DNA from: Cynocephalus volans | Lineage: Eukaryota > Chordata > Mammalia > Dermoptera > Cynocephalidae | Assembly: GCF_027409185.1 (NCBI RefSeq) | Contig: NC_084478.1 | Span: 80,211,624-80,275,623, forward strand | Direction of reading: 5' to 3' | DNA length: 64,000 nucleotides | In this document: in pieces, positions 34,530 through 46,000 of the stretch | Layout of the letters: every line of letters begins with the position of its first letter | Position numbering within the stretch: position 1 is the first letter of the stretch | Made by a program: the position numbers and the translations under genes | The notes under the pieces: generated by a model | What the model was told of the DNA's origin: nothing | The model's input: the letters and a program-made list of their open reading frames with translations, nothing else | Databases searched by the model: none

Positions 34530-35529
34530 CTATTTTTCAGGAACCAAACCCAGTACTCCCTTGAGGATTTCTTGTAAGGGTGGTCATGTGGTAGTGAACT
34601 CCCGCAGTTTTTGTTTGTCTGAGAAATATACTATTTGCCCTTTATTTCGGAAGGATAGCCTTGCAGGGTAGAGTATTCTTGGCTGACAATCTTTGTCTTT
34701 TAGTATTTTGAATATATCATCCCATTCCTTTCTGGCTTTTAGGGTTTGTGATGAAAAGTCTTATGTTAGCCTGATTGGGGCTCCCTTATAGGTGATTTGA
34801 CGCTTCTCTCTTGCAGCTTTTAAGATTCTCTCTTTGTCTCTGAGTTTTGCCAATTTGACTCTGACATGTCTTGGAGAAGGCCTTTTTGGGTTGAATACAT
34901 TTGGAGATCATTGAGCTTCCTGGATCTGAAGAGCTGTGATTTTTCCTATACCTGGGAAGTTTTCTGCCACTATTTTGTTGAATATGTTTTCAATGGAATC
35001 TCCATTTTCCTCCCCTTCTGGAATACCCCTGACTCGGATATTTGAGTGCTTAAGGTTGTCTGATATCTCTCTCAGATTTTCTTCAATGTCTTTGATTCTT
35101 TTTTCTTTCATTTTGTCTGCTTGTGTTATTTCAAACAGCCCATCTTCAAGTTCAGAGGTTCTCTCTTCAACTTCGACAAGTCTGCTGGTTATAACTCTCC
35201 GTTGTGTTTTTTATTTCGCTGAATAACTTCTTCAGTTCGGCAAGTTCTGCTACATTTTTTTTCAGGACATTGATTTCCTTGTACATTTCCTCTTTCAGGT
35301 CCTGTATACTTTTCCTCATTTCGTCATGATGTCTAGCTGAGTTTTCTTGTATCTCATTCAGTTTCCTTAGAATTATCACTCGAAATTCCTTGTCAGTCAT
35401 TTCAAGGGCTTCTTGTTCTATAGGATCTAGAGTCTGAGATTTATTAACTTTTGGTGGTGTACTTTCTTGATTTTTTGTATTTCTGGTATCTTTTTTTTGA
35501 TGTTTATTCATTGTGGCAGTGGGTTTCAC
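34530..35529 (-). pseudogene. L1 ORF1 (RNA-binding chaperone), broken
   Basis: The N-terminal part from Met at 35529 is charged and coiled-coil-like (LKKNVAELAELKKLF) and is open to about 35167. After a frame change the conserved middle (NIRVRGIPEGEENGDS) is open at about 35111-34908, and the C-terminal domain continues past an in-frame stop. L1 ORF1 protein normally trimerises and coats L1 RNA. The frame breaks mean no full protein. Confidence 0.85.
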
Positions 35530-36711
35530 AGTCCACCGGTTTGAGACTATTGACTAACTAATATGTTGCTGTGGTTGCCAATTTGGTATGGCTACCTCCG
35601 TGACTGCTCAGTTGGCCTCTAGTGCCTTGTGTGTATGGTTGCCTCGGGTCTTGGGCCTCTCCAGGGAGCCACCTCTCTGGTCAGCTTGGACTCTGCTGGG
35701 CTGCTGGGTCACGGGGCGGTACCGCAGGGTTTTTGATCTCTGCTGAGCTTTCACTTCCCGTGCAGGACTTCTCCCTGTTCTTTGTGCTCTGGCCCGGGCT
35801 GTTGGATCACGCAGTGGCGACCCCACAGGGCGTGTGGTTTCTGTCGAGTCTCCGCCTCCCTAGCCGGACATCTCCCCGCTCTGTGCGCACTGGGCTGGGC
35901 TGGGACGGGACGTGTCTTCTGCAACCCTCGTCTATCAGCTGGGCCTTCAAGACCCTGCTCAGCACCGCTTCGCCCAGGAAGTCTACCAGGTTTCTGCTAG
36001 GCGCAGACGACCGGTCACTCTGGGTGCCTTTGTAGCACTGTGTAGATCTTTCTCGGGACTTATCACCTTTCTCCTGGTATCGCAGTTATTTGTGTACTTG
36101 TCTTATCTCCCACACCAGAGCGTGAGCTCCTCGGGGGAGGAGCCCCCAGCACACGGTTCACCTTTGTATCCCCCCGGCACAGACCGAGTCCGGTGCCCGC
36201 CCACAGTCAGCTCTCCTGCAGGTTCAAGCGGACTTGGGAACTCTCCAACCACACTATTCCTAACCCGAAATCGGTTAGGCGTTTTTCCGAACTGGTGGCC
36301 GCAGAGATGGTATCTGCCTCCCAGTAACAGGAAGTTTACTGGGGGCCGGAGCGAAACTGGGTAATTTATGAGAAAGAAGCTGGGAAGTCCAATGACCAGG
36401 GGGTATATCTGGCAAGGATCTTCTTCTTGGTGGGAACTCTCTACAGAGTCCTGTGGCAACACAGGCCATCTTATGGTGAGGGCTAAGCAAGAGTGTTTTT
36501 ATGTGCTCACTTGCTCTCCTTATAAATCCCCTAGTGCCACTTCTATAACCATTCATCCATTAGCACATTAATCCATGAATAGGTTAATACATCCATGAGG
36601 GCACAGTCCTCACAATCCAATCACCTGTTAAAGGCCCTACCTTTCAAATGCCATATTGGGGATTAAGTTCCAACATGAGCTTTGGAGGTGACAAACACTC
36701 AACTCATAGCA

Positions 36712-37735
36712 ACCTTAATCCTATGTATATAAAAAAGTATAAACATTTCTGTTTGACCAGGACAGTACATACATAGAGAATAGAAATGTAAGAAAGTAGT
36801 CATAATTGCTACCTCTGGAGAGTGGATATAGGGGATGAGTAGAGGGGGAGAATTTTCTCTTTATACTGATGAACATTTGATTTTTTTTTCCATGAGCAGT
36901 ATTCATTTTCTTTTTTCATAATAAAGGTGTTATTTTTCTCCAAAAGTCTGGGCTGGCCAGTTGTCTTGGTTGGTTAGAGCATGGTGCCGATAACACCAGT
37001 GTCTGGAGTTTGATCCCTGTACTGGCCAGCAAAAAAATAAAAAGTTTGAGTTTAGACATGTCCAATATGTTAGCCAGTAGCCATATGTGGCTATTTAAAT
37101 TGAAATAGTATTAAAAATTCAGTTCTTCAGTCGCATTCACATTTCAAGTCTTGCAGAAAGTTCTATCAGGCTGCCCAAGTCTAGATCATTGTGTCCGCAC
37201 ATAAGGTGGTGACAGTTGGGATACCCTGCAACTCTGAGTTTGAATTAGTTAACTAGTGGGAATTAACTACAAACACCTATCAGTTAAGCCTTGTAGTCCT
37301 TGCTTAATCACAGGGGCGAGTCAAGGTGATTACCTGACAGGCCTCCTACGGAATACAGAATCAGTAACGATCTACAATATATCCATGCCAATGATGACAC
37401 CTGTTGAATCCTTCTGTAAATCATTGGAAAAACAGTGATGTTCGGACTGCTAGGTTCCCTGGTTACCATGGAAATGAGGGGGCTGGTCTAAGTAATCTCA
37501 CAGACACTAAGGTGTCAAGTCCCCCTCCCCCACCCCCTTCTATGACCATGACCATAGAGATGACTATTTCAGATGCGCTTTTCGAGTAGCTCCGGCAGCA
37601 GAAGTAACTAGAAATCTGATAAGTACGTGGTATCAGGGTGCAAGCCCTAAGGAGGAAGCGTGAAAAGGGAACATGGCGGGGCATTTTTTTCAGTAGGAAA
37701 AGGCTAGACCTACTACACTGAATACAATGACATTG
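36712..37735. other. Intergenic sequence with one t-SINE, before the NONO promoter
   Basis: A sense t-SINE monomer lies at 36950-37040 and is listed separately. The rest shows no recognised gene or repeat. A C-rich tract lies at about 37517-37540. Confidence 0.4.
36950..37040 (+). repeat. t-SINE monomer, sense
   Basis: GGGCTGGCCAGTTGTCTTGG, GAGCATGGTGCCGATAACAC, and CTGGCCAGCAAAAAAATAAA. AAAAGTCTG and AAAAGTTTG flank it. Confidence 0.88.
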
Positions 37736-37959
37736 TTACTCTCGCTTCTTGCACAGGCGCAGTGCAGGAACTCTCAGAGCATGCCTACGCGCGCATTTTC
37801 TCCCCTTCCCTCTGTCTCTTTCCATTTTCCTCTCTCCCTTTTTTTCCTCTCCTTTCCTCCTCCCACCACTTGGTCTTTTAGTCTTTCCGTTAGAACATTT
37901 GTGTTTCTCCTTCTGAGCCCCCACCCCTTTCTTCCCCCTCCCTATTCCCCTCCCCCTAC

Positions 37960-38660
37960 TCCCTCCCCTTTCCGTCTCACGCGCAGGGCCTCTGTGCATG
38001 CGCATTAGGCACAAAGCTTCGCTCTTTGTCCCCATCTGTCGTTCACAAGAACTCAAGCCTTTGGCATTCGGTAGCCAATGGAATCTAAGAAATGGCGGAA
38101 AAATGATTCCGCCTCTGGAGATAAACTTTGATTGGCAGTTCAGATTACCAATAGAAGGCAGCACTTCATAACCCTTGGGCGGCACCGAGCTCCGTTGTCT
38201 CGTTTCCGGCTGTCGCGCGCTCTTTTCTCGGTACGGTAGAGGCCGTGTAGCGTCGCCGTTACTCTGAGGAGAGAACAGTCGGTAGAGGGTGAGTTTTGAG
38301 ACGGTTTGGTTCTTGTTTAGGAGGGAGTGGGATTTCTTGCGACAGTCGGCGAAGGAAGAGGCTAGGGCGAGGCTAGGTTTGGAGGGAGGATGGCTGTTCC
38401 AAGGCCCCTTGAGGCCTTGTCCCCGCCGTCACACGGCCTCAGCCCACCCACGGGGGCCCAGCGTTCTCAACTCGCCTCGGGCTTTAACCCGTCGCCCGTA
38501 TTCTTTCCCGTCCCGTTTCTTTGTGCGACTCATCTCCGAATCTTAGCCATGTAAGTTCCCGGCCTCTGAGCCGCCCTGGGCCCAAAGGTGTGGGGTCTAT
38601 TAAGCGAGAGCCCTGAAATCGTGGTTGGAGAAGGAGGCGCTTTGTCGGACACTCCTCCTC
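37960..38660 (+). promoter_or_regulatory. NONO: NONO CpG promoter with three CCAAT boxes and a YY1-like site
   Basis: CpG-rich DNA carries CCAAT at 38075-38079, an inverted CCAAT (ATTGG) at 38131-38135 and CCAAT at 38148-38152. The YY1-like AAATGGCGG is at about 38090-38098, an NRF1-like GCATGCGC at about 37997-38004, and an ETS-like TTTCCGG lies within the putative first exon. There is no TATA box. Motifs are read by eye; function is inferred from their position before the first exon. Confidence 0.7.
38195..38288 (+). other. NONO: NONO non-coding first exon
   Basis: A strong donor (GTGAGT at 38289) closes a GC-rich, CpG-containing segment just downstream of clustered CCAAT boxes. The next recognised exon begins at 43031, giving a 4.7-kb first intron. 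The start position is a guess among pyrimidine-rich sites near 38195-38225. A further small non-coding exon inside the intron cannot be excluded. Confidence 0.6.
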
Positions 38661-38699
38661 TCGGCCCCGCGAGGCCATTAATTAAGAATGGGCAAGTGG

Positions 38700-40020
38700 G
38701 GCCCCTCGAGCGATGTTTTCTTTGTCAGAACTCTTAGCTGGGAAGTTCCTCTGGTTGCCCAGACCCCACTGCTTTCGTAGCCGGGTTCCTGTGTGCACTT
38801 TTTCTAGTCTTGCTGCCTAGCTCCTCGACCGATTTATAGCATCACTTTTTAAAACGAAACTTATGGATTTCCTAAACAAAATTAATGGATTTTCTATCGG
38901 GTATTTTCCACGTTGAAAAACTCATCATAATCTGGCGCCTTTTGTGTTTTTAACAGAGAAGTCGAGGTTAGAGAGGACTTGGAGGCACTTTGATGTCTTC
39001 GATCGAAGTTGAGGGTAGGGTTGCCAGATACAATACAGAGCACCCAGTTGAATTAGAATAGACAACGAATTCTTTTTTAGGATACGTCGTATGGTACTTA
39101 TACTAAAAACCCATTGTTTGAAACTGAAACTCAGAGTTAACTGTGAGTTGTATGTTTTATTTGCTAAGTCTAGCATCTCTAGTAGGGGGGACACTGGCTA
39201 GATTTATAATGTGTCCTTATCTAACTTCCTAGGTATTGAATGAAAGGTCCTAAGAAACTCTTAGAAAAGGACCCTACCCTGTCAGTTCATTTTACAGCTG
39301 CAGGCTGGCCACCTAGTCAGCCATCTCCGTCTGGTAAATTTATACGAGATTTTCCCCGCAGTTTCCACTTTAAAAAGTTGACCCTTTTCCTGAAAATCAG
39401 GGGAGCATTTATTTATATTTTAGATATGTGTGATGTAGTATTTGGTCCTGTACCTAAACATTTGTTCAACTGGATCATGCCCGTAGCAATAGTCTTTCTA
39501 AACCAGCAATACATATTTTCTCTCAAAGTCCTTGCTGGTGATCTTTGTGCTTTGTTCTCTTTTCAAAGGCCTAGTAGTGCAGTGGATTTATTACTCAGAA
39601 GAGATCTGCACATATTTCCAAATTATATTGGTAGTCATCATCAGAAGTAGGTGATAGGAAGAAATACTTCCTGAGTACTTACTAGTTTGTGGTCACTGTT
39701 ACAGTGTTATTTATCCTTCACCAGTGCATTCCAATGTTGGGTCACTTCGGGACCAGGGAAAGGGGGACGTGTTTAATACCTGGGACCCACATACGAAAAT
39801 ATTTGATTTTAATGCCCACCTTTTCTCATCACCAACTGTTTCTGGGGTGGACTTTAGATTGTGTGTTTTAATTTCCTATTTTTATATCTTATTGTTAAAA
39901 ACAGGATTTTCTTTCTTTTTTTTAAGGTATCCCATTTGCCATGAAACTGCTACACCTGTTCATGGCGTTTAAAATTGTTCCAATATTTTGAGAAAACAAT
40001 GCTGTACTGTGTCACGAAGT
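38700..40020. other. NONO intron 1, proximal part
   Basis: No exon or recognised repeat was found. Several open frames of 60-136 codons exist with no family features. Confidence 0.4.
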
Positions 40021-40029
40021 TAATCCAGA

Positions 40030-40650
40030 GTCACAAAGATAGATTCTATTTTTAAGAATTTATCCTAAAGAAATAATTAAACAGAAAGCTAAAAGCAAGA
40101 AGTTATTTACTGCCACATTATAATAGGAAAAAGCTGAAAAGCCATATGCCTCCCAAATGTAGGAAGTAGTTTAGTAAATTTAGTTGACACTACAGAAATG
40201 AGGAAAAGATGAATATGCAATGGTGTATTATTATTTCAGTTACTAAAGTGTATGTCTTGGAAGGTAAATAAGCAAAAAATGGAAAATTGGGAGGAATATT
40301 TAATCATGGATGTGCCCAAAGATTTAGCTATGAGTGTTGATTATAATGGTGAAAAATTAAAAACAACCCAAGTGTCCAACACAATGGGGTTTGACTGACA
40401 ATTGAATACTATGTCCATTAACAATTATTGTAAAAGAAAGCTGTTCATGATGTAAAGTAGAAAAAGCAAGTTACAAAATAGTTTTATAATATCCCATCTC
40501 AAATATATACAAATAATAACTAGAAGGGTATACCAAAATGTTAACAGTGACTATATTTTAGTTGTGGGTCTGTGGATTATTTTAGTTTTGTTTTTATTTC
40601 TAAGTTGTCTATATTAAATATTTATTTTGTAATAAGTACCTTATTATTTA
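40030..40650 (+). repeat. Old LINE (L1M-like) in NONO intron 1
   Basis: AT-rich, LINE-like text: TTATCCTAAAGAAATAATTA, GCACATTATAATAGG-like motifs, ATGGGGTTTGACTGACAATT and TATTAAATATTTATTTTGTA. Confidence 0.5.
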
Positions 40651-41129
40651 TTTATTTATTGTGTTTTTTTCCTTATTGTAGTTTCTTATTCCTTAATGAG
40701 AAACGACTGATGAAATGATATAGATGGGAAAATTCAAGTTTTGGCTTAAATGTTAATTTTTCAATGAGATTTATCTCACAGCTCTAAAATCAGGCTGCCT
40801 CCTTCCCTCCCTATCCACTTTGCCCCGCCCCCTGCCCTTCCCCCCATTTTTCTCAATTTTCCTGTAGTACTTACCTCTTCTTCAGTACTGTGTATTTATT
40901 TTATATATTGTTTTATATCACTAGAAGGCAAGCTCTGAAGGCAAGAATCTGCTTTGTTCATTGATCTATCCCAAGCACCTAGAATAGTGCTGAGAAATAG
41001 GCATTCAATGGATATTTGAATGAATTAATAAAATAAAAAATCATTAATTACCTATAAGGCAGTTGTTTTCATCTTTGCCTACCTTCTGTTCCTTGTCTAC
41101 ATTCACACATTTAAAATTTTTAAAAAACT

Positions 41130-41600
41130 TCCCACCTTAGATCATCAAATATCTTTCATGTTTACATGATCTTCATAATTTCTAATACTGTGTAACATTT
41201 CATTGTATAGATGTATCGTAATTTAGTAAAAGTCATTCTCCTAATTTTGGATATTTAAGTCATTTTTATTGTTCTATTACCTTAAAGGCCATTGCACTGA
41301 ACATTTTCATGGACATAGTTTTTTAATTTTAAAATTACTTTCTTAGGATAAATTTCTAGGAACAGAATTCCTGAGTTAAAGAATATGAACATCTTGATAG
41401 CTCATGTTACCTATTGTCTTATGAAACAGCTTTTGGATACAGAATTTGAAGGTTGCATTAATGTTTTTAAGTTGGTGGGATATGATATAAAATGGATTAG
41501 GAAAGTTTTTGTACACATTAAAGTATTCTCATGTACCCACCATCCAAATCAATAGTTATCTAGCCTTTGTTGTATTTCCTGCATTGGAGAAATAACAATT
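41130..41600. repeat. Possible old LINE fragments in NONO intron 1
   Basis: AT-rich, with TTCATTGTATAGATGTATCG, AAATTTCTAGGAACAGAATT and TGTACCCACCATCCAAATCA, which resemble old L1 pieces. Subfamily not assigned. Confidence 0.4.
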
Positions 41601-41624
41601 TTCTCTGTTTTAAAGAGATTGTGG

Positions 41625-41716
41625 GCTGGCCAGTTAGCTCAGTTGATTAGAGCGTGGTGCTGACAACATCAAGGTTGTGGTTCCATCTCTGTACAGGCCA
41701 GCTGCCGGAAAAAAGG
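41625..41716 (+). repeat. t-SINE monomer, sense, in NONO intron 1
   Basis: GGGCTGGCCAGTTAGCTCAG, GCGTGGTGCTGACAACATCA, and CAGGCCAGCTGCCGGAAAAA. Confidence 0.88.
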
Positions 41717-41927
41717 GGGTTATAATGTTAACAGTACAGTATTCATGAAAAATTTTCTGTATCTTTCCTGCAGCTAAATTCTGACTAGAAGGTCTCTGAT
41801 TTGAGGGAAAGAATTTAGGATTGCCTTTGCCCTTTTAAAAATAATTCATTTACTGGAGCACTGTCCTTGTATGTGGAAGGTGGTCCTCAGTTTGTTAACC
41901 TGATTGATGGAGAAAATGTTCATTTTT

Positions 41928-42033
41928 AAATTGTCAACTTTTTATTGTGCACAATTATTGAAAATCAACGTTGTACCCCACATGTATGTATAATAAAAAA
42001 AAAATTTTAAATAAAACAAAATTGTCAACTTTT
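41928..42033 (+). mobile_element. Tiny TSD-flanked L1 3'-end insertion
   Basis: A 76-bp insert (41943-42018) ends A-rich after ATGTATGTATAATAAAAAAA. It lies between perfect 15-bp copies of aaattgtcaactttt (41928-41942 and 42019-42033). This fits a severely 5'-truncated L1. Confidence 0.6.
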
Positions 42034-42194
42034 GAATTCAGTTGGATTGCACCAGGAATTTTCATTTTGTTTTCTTTTTAATCTTATGTTGATTTCTTAA
42101 TGCCAGAATTTAACATTTTATGGTTGTGTGTTTATCTTTTTATATTTGCTTCTCTTATTGATTTGGTAGTCATTTATCTTTCCATCGTGGTTAA

Positions 42195-42580
42195 TAACTA
42201 TTTACTAAGTGCTTACTCTATGCCAGTAGTAGGCTAGTATTTTCATATGTTTATTAATCCTCATAGCCACCTTGAGGGACAGGTATTTTTATCATCCTTT
42301 TTATAACAGCTGAAGAAACAGAAGTAATTTACATAGCTAGTAAGTATTTTTTTTTTTTTTTTTTTTTTTAAGATGATCAGTAAGGGGATCTTAACCCTTG
42401 ACTTGGTGTTGTCAGCACCACTCTCACCCAGTGAGCCAACCGGCCATCCCTATATGGGATCTGAACCCGGGGCTTTGGTGTTATCAGCACCACACACTCC
42501 TGAGTGAGCCACGGGCCGGCCCATAGCTAGTAAGTATAAGGATCATGATTCAAACCCTAGTATGTCTTACCCCACTGTGG
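42195..42580 (+). repeat. MIR SINE, sense, split by a t-SINE dimer
   Basis: ACTAAGTGCTTACTCTATGC, TTAATCCTCATAGCCACCTT, CTGAAGAAACAGAAGTAA. Continues after the t-SINE with GATTCAAACCCTAG. Confidence 0.75.
42347..42522 (-). repeat. t-SINE dimer, antisense, with TSD
   Basis: T-run, AAGATGATCAGTAAGGGGAT, junction CCTATATGGGATCTGAACCC, end CCACGGGCCGGCCC. The target site catagctagtaagtat is duplicated on both sides. Confidence 0.93.
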
Positions 42581-43030
42581 GCTGGGACTTGCTAGGTTCC
42601 CGAGATGAACAAGACTTTATTAGTCTTTGTCCTTGTGATAACTAGAATCTATTTCAATCATCATTTTTTCAAAACATGCTTTAATATGTGATAAGGCCAG
42701 TTTTTATGAGATAGATTCTTTTGGGAAAGCAGTTTCCTATTAATGTGTGAATAATTATAATACTGAACCAGAAGATTCCTTAAGTCATTCTAGTGCAAGC
42801 TGTTCTCATCCAGTACTCATCTAGTTTCTATGTTCACTATAACTGCTGATCTTCATTGTTTTTAGGTTTTTGAATTGTATTCCTTTGCCATAGTTGTTCA
42901 AAATAACCAACTTTTGGATCTGGCAAAAGCCAATATACCAAAGGTGATTAACCATGTAGAAGTCATCAGGAAGGAGACTAATTTCATTCTTAGCGCTGAA
43001 TGTATTTGACAGCCCACCTTTTCTTTTTAG

Positions 43031-43039
43031 AGTGCAAAA
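43031..43039 (+). other. NONO: NONO 5'UTR end before the start codon
   Basis: The acceptor TTCTTTTTAG ends at 43030. Nine nucleotides (AGTGCAAAA) precede the ATG, which has A at -3. Confidence 0.85.
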
Positions 43040-46000
43040 ATGCAGAGCAATAAAACCTTTAACTTGGAGAAGCAAAACCATACTCCAAGAAAGCATCATC
43101 AGCATCATCACCAGCAACACCATCAGCAGCAACAGCAGCAGCCACCACCGCCACCAATACCTGCAAATGGGCAACAGGCCAGCAGCCAAAGTGAGTAGAT
43201 CCTAGGTGATAGGGTAGAAATAGGTTCCCTCTTGGGAATGGTTTCTTGGTTTTTAGATTAGTCTCTTGGGATTATAAAGGAATAGGCCTTTATGGCACAC
43301 CTTTGTTGTTCTTTTCCCTATTTACCTCTTAATACTTCTTATGATGGAGAAAGGCTGATTTCCTGAAACCAAGGAGTGAACATATAATAGCAGTTGAGTA
43401 CAGGTTGCTTTGCTGTGTTGGCATGTTCTACTACTAAACAGATGCCTGCATGTTTTACCTCAGCTTGGTTCTTAGAGGTAGTCATCAGATGACTGGTAGT
43501 TAAAGAGAATATAGAACAAGTCTTTAAGGCTTAATGGAGAAGAAGTCTGGTCCTGAGTATTATACTTTTAGCCTGGGGCCTGTGCCAGCCCACTTTTAAT
43601 CAGAATAAAAAGTCTTTAAATGTACATTCCCTTTCATTCAGTAAACTTTGAGTACCTATTCCATTGCCCCAAGCCTGAAAGAATGGGAATTGTTAACATT
43701 ATGAAAATTGGTGAGAGATTAAGAAAGTGGAGCAGTTATGTTTTAAATTTTAAAATTTGATCTCTTGTAATGTAGGGCTCCTTGAATTGCTTATTTTTTC
43801 TCTTTGGCCAGTAGCTCCTGTTTTTTGTTTTGTTTGTTTGTTTGTTTGTTTGTTTTGTTTTTTAAGATGACTGATAAGGGGATCTTAATCCTTGACTTGG
43901 TGTTGTCAGCACCACGCTCTCCCAAGTGAGCCACGGGCCGGCCCCTAAGTAGCTCCTGTATTGTCTTTCATTCTTTGGCTTAGTACAGCTTGGTTTCTGG
44001 CCCATACTAGAGCTGTTGAGAAGTCCCCTCAGATTTCTGCATTCTGCTTTCACATTCTGAGGTGCAGTTTACCCATAACTGGTTGGTGGATAAGTTGCAT
44101 TGGGGAATGGTGTTTGCTTTCTCTACAGCAATATATTTTATTAATCTAGCAGTAGTTATAACTCTTTGGGGATGTGACTGTGTTTCTCTTTCCCCAATCT
44201 TTCGAGTGACTGTGTGTCTTCTCTCAGATGAAGGCTTGACTATTGACCTGAAGAATTTTAGGAAACCAGGAGAGAAGACCTTCACCCAGCGTAGCCGTCT
44301 CTTTGTGGGCAATCTTCCTCCTGACATCACTGAGGAGGAAATGAGGAAACTATTTGAGAAATATGGGAAGGCAGGCGAAGTCTTCATTCATAAGGATAAA
44401 GGCTTTGGCTTTATCCGCTTGGTGAGCAACTGTGGGCTTTAGGCATGTACTCTAAAAGGTGGGAAAGCTGGAGCATGATGGATATGGAAAAGGCGGTGGT
44501 GGAAATAATTCTCAGATGGTCTGTTAAGCTTATAGTTGATGGAACCAAGACAAAAAATGCAGATTTTTATTTATTTTTCCTCATAGGTCATTGTTACTGT
44601 TTTTTAAGGACACTGTAAGTTTATTTGCCTAGGATACTGTGCTAAAGGATGCCCTTTGAAACTTTTTATGTTTTAATTGGAAAATTTCAAACATACAGAA
44701 GTAAACAGAATAATATAGTGAATCTGCACATATACATTGTTCAGCTTCAATAATTATCAACTCATGGTTAATTTTGTTTTATCTTTACCCTTCCTCTATT
44801 TTCTACCCCCATTTCCAGAGCCTTTGCACATACATTGTCTCACTTAAGATTCTTCAAAACCATGAGGGGACAGTTTTATTTGTATCTTTTAAAAAATTTT
44901 TAATTGTGGTAAAGTATACATAATATAAAATTTACCATCTTAACCATTTTTAATCTGCCTCCATAAATGAGCATAATGTGACAGTAAGATCACTGGATGG
45001 AGTGGTCAGAACTAGTTTTCATTCTGGTCTGCTACTACAGACTATATAGGCAAGTCATTTTCTCTGGGTATCAGGTTCCTTATTAATTTTTTAATTTAAT
45101 TTAATTTTTTAAAAGATGACCGGTAAGGGGATCTTAACCCTTGACTTGGTGTTGTCAGCACCACGCTCTCCAAAGTGAGCAAACTGGCCATTCTATATAG
45201 GGATCCGAACCCGTGGCCTTGGTGTGATCAGCACCACACTCTCCCAAGTGAGCTACGGGCTGGCCCTGCAGGTTCCTCTTTAGTATTATGAAGGGGGTCC
45301 CATCACGTTCTGATTCTATAGAGGCCTCTTGGAGGGCATAAGTATATCTGATACATAACAAAAATTAAAATATTCTGGGTGCTGTATTATAAGCGTAGAT
45401 TTTAGGATGGTCTTTTTTTGGGGGATGATCTGTTACTAAGAGTAGTAACCTATGAAATTGATGACCATGTATGGGCCGGCCCGTGGCTCACTTGGCAGAA
45501 TGTGGTGCTGATAACACCAAGGCCATGGGTTCGGATCCTATATAGGGATGGCTGGTTAGCTCACTTGGGAGAGCGTGGTGCTGACAACACCAAGTCAAGG
45601 GTTAAGATCCCCTTACCGGTCACCTTTTAAAAAAAAAAAAAAAGAAAGAAATTGATGACCATGTAAGTTGTATTAACTTGTATGATTTCCAGTTACATCT
45701 GATACATTGCAAGGCCATTAGAGTAATTAGGGTAATCAGAGTTACCGGAAACACACAGTTCAATTCTTCCAGTTCTATTCATGTTTCTTTGTATGCTTGT
45801 TGCCAAGGTTTTTTAGGATACATTTCATTACTGAGCTATTCGACTTTAGACTGTTGATGACTGCTCAGGTGGTCATTGTCAAACTGAGCTATTTTAATTT
45901 TCCTCTTCCTAGGAAACACGAACCTTAGCGGAGATTGCCAAAGTGGAGCTGGACAATATGCCACTCCGTGGAAAGCAGCTGCGTGTACGTTTTGCCTGCC

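Larger units (their letters stand above)
29907..36352 (-). mobile_element. Full-length L1 retrotransposon, minus strand
   Basis: A GC-rich 5'UTR (about 36352-35530), ORF1 (from 35529), ORF2 (34342 to about 30163), a 3'UTR with G-rich tract, and A-tail are all present. A perfect 16-bp target-site duplication (gaaactgggtaattta, 29891-29906 and 36353-36368) bounds it. Without two t-SINE insertions it is about 6.1 kb. It is not active: ORF1 is frameshifted and ORF2 has a stop near 33102, a frameshift near 31685 and two SINE insertions. Damage is light, so the copy is fairly young. Confidence 0.93.
29852..36711 (-). mobile_element. MaLR solo LTR, antisense, split by a full-length L1
   Basis: The LTR reads TGTATTAGTCCATTTTC at 29852 and ends CAACTCATAGCA at 36711, as a MaLR LTR does in reverse. 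Flanking 5-mers ACTTT and ACCTT match at 4 of 5 positions. The L1 lies between 29907 and 36352. The right half runs 36369-36711 (GCTGGGAAGTCC, AATCACCTGTTAAAGGCC, TTGGGGATTAAGTTC). Confidence 0.82.
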
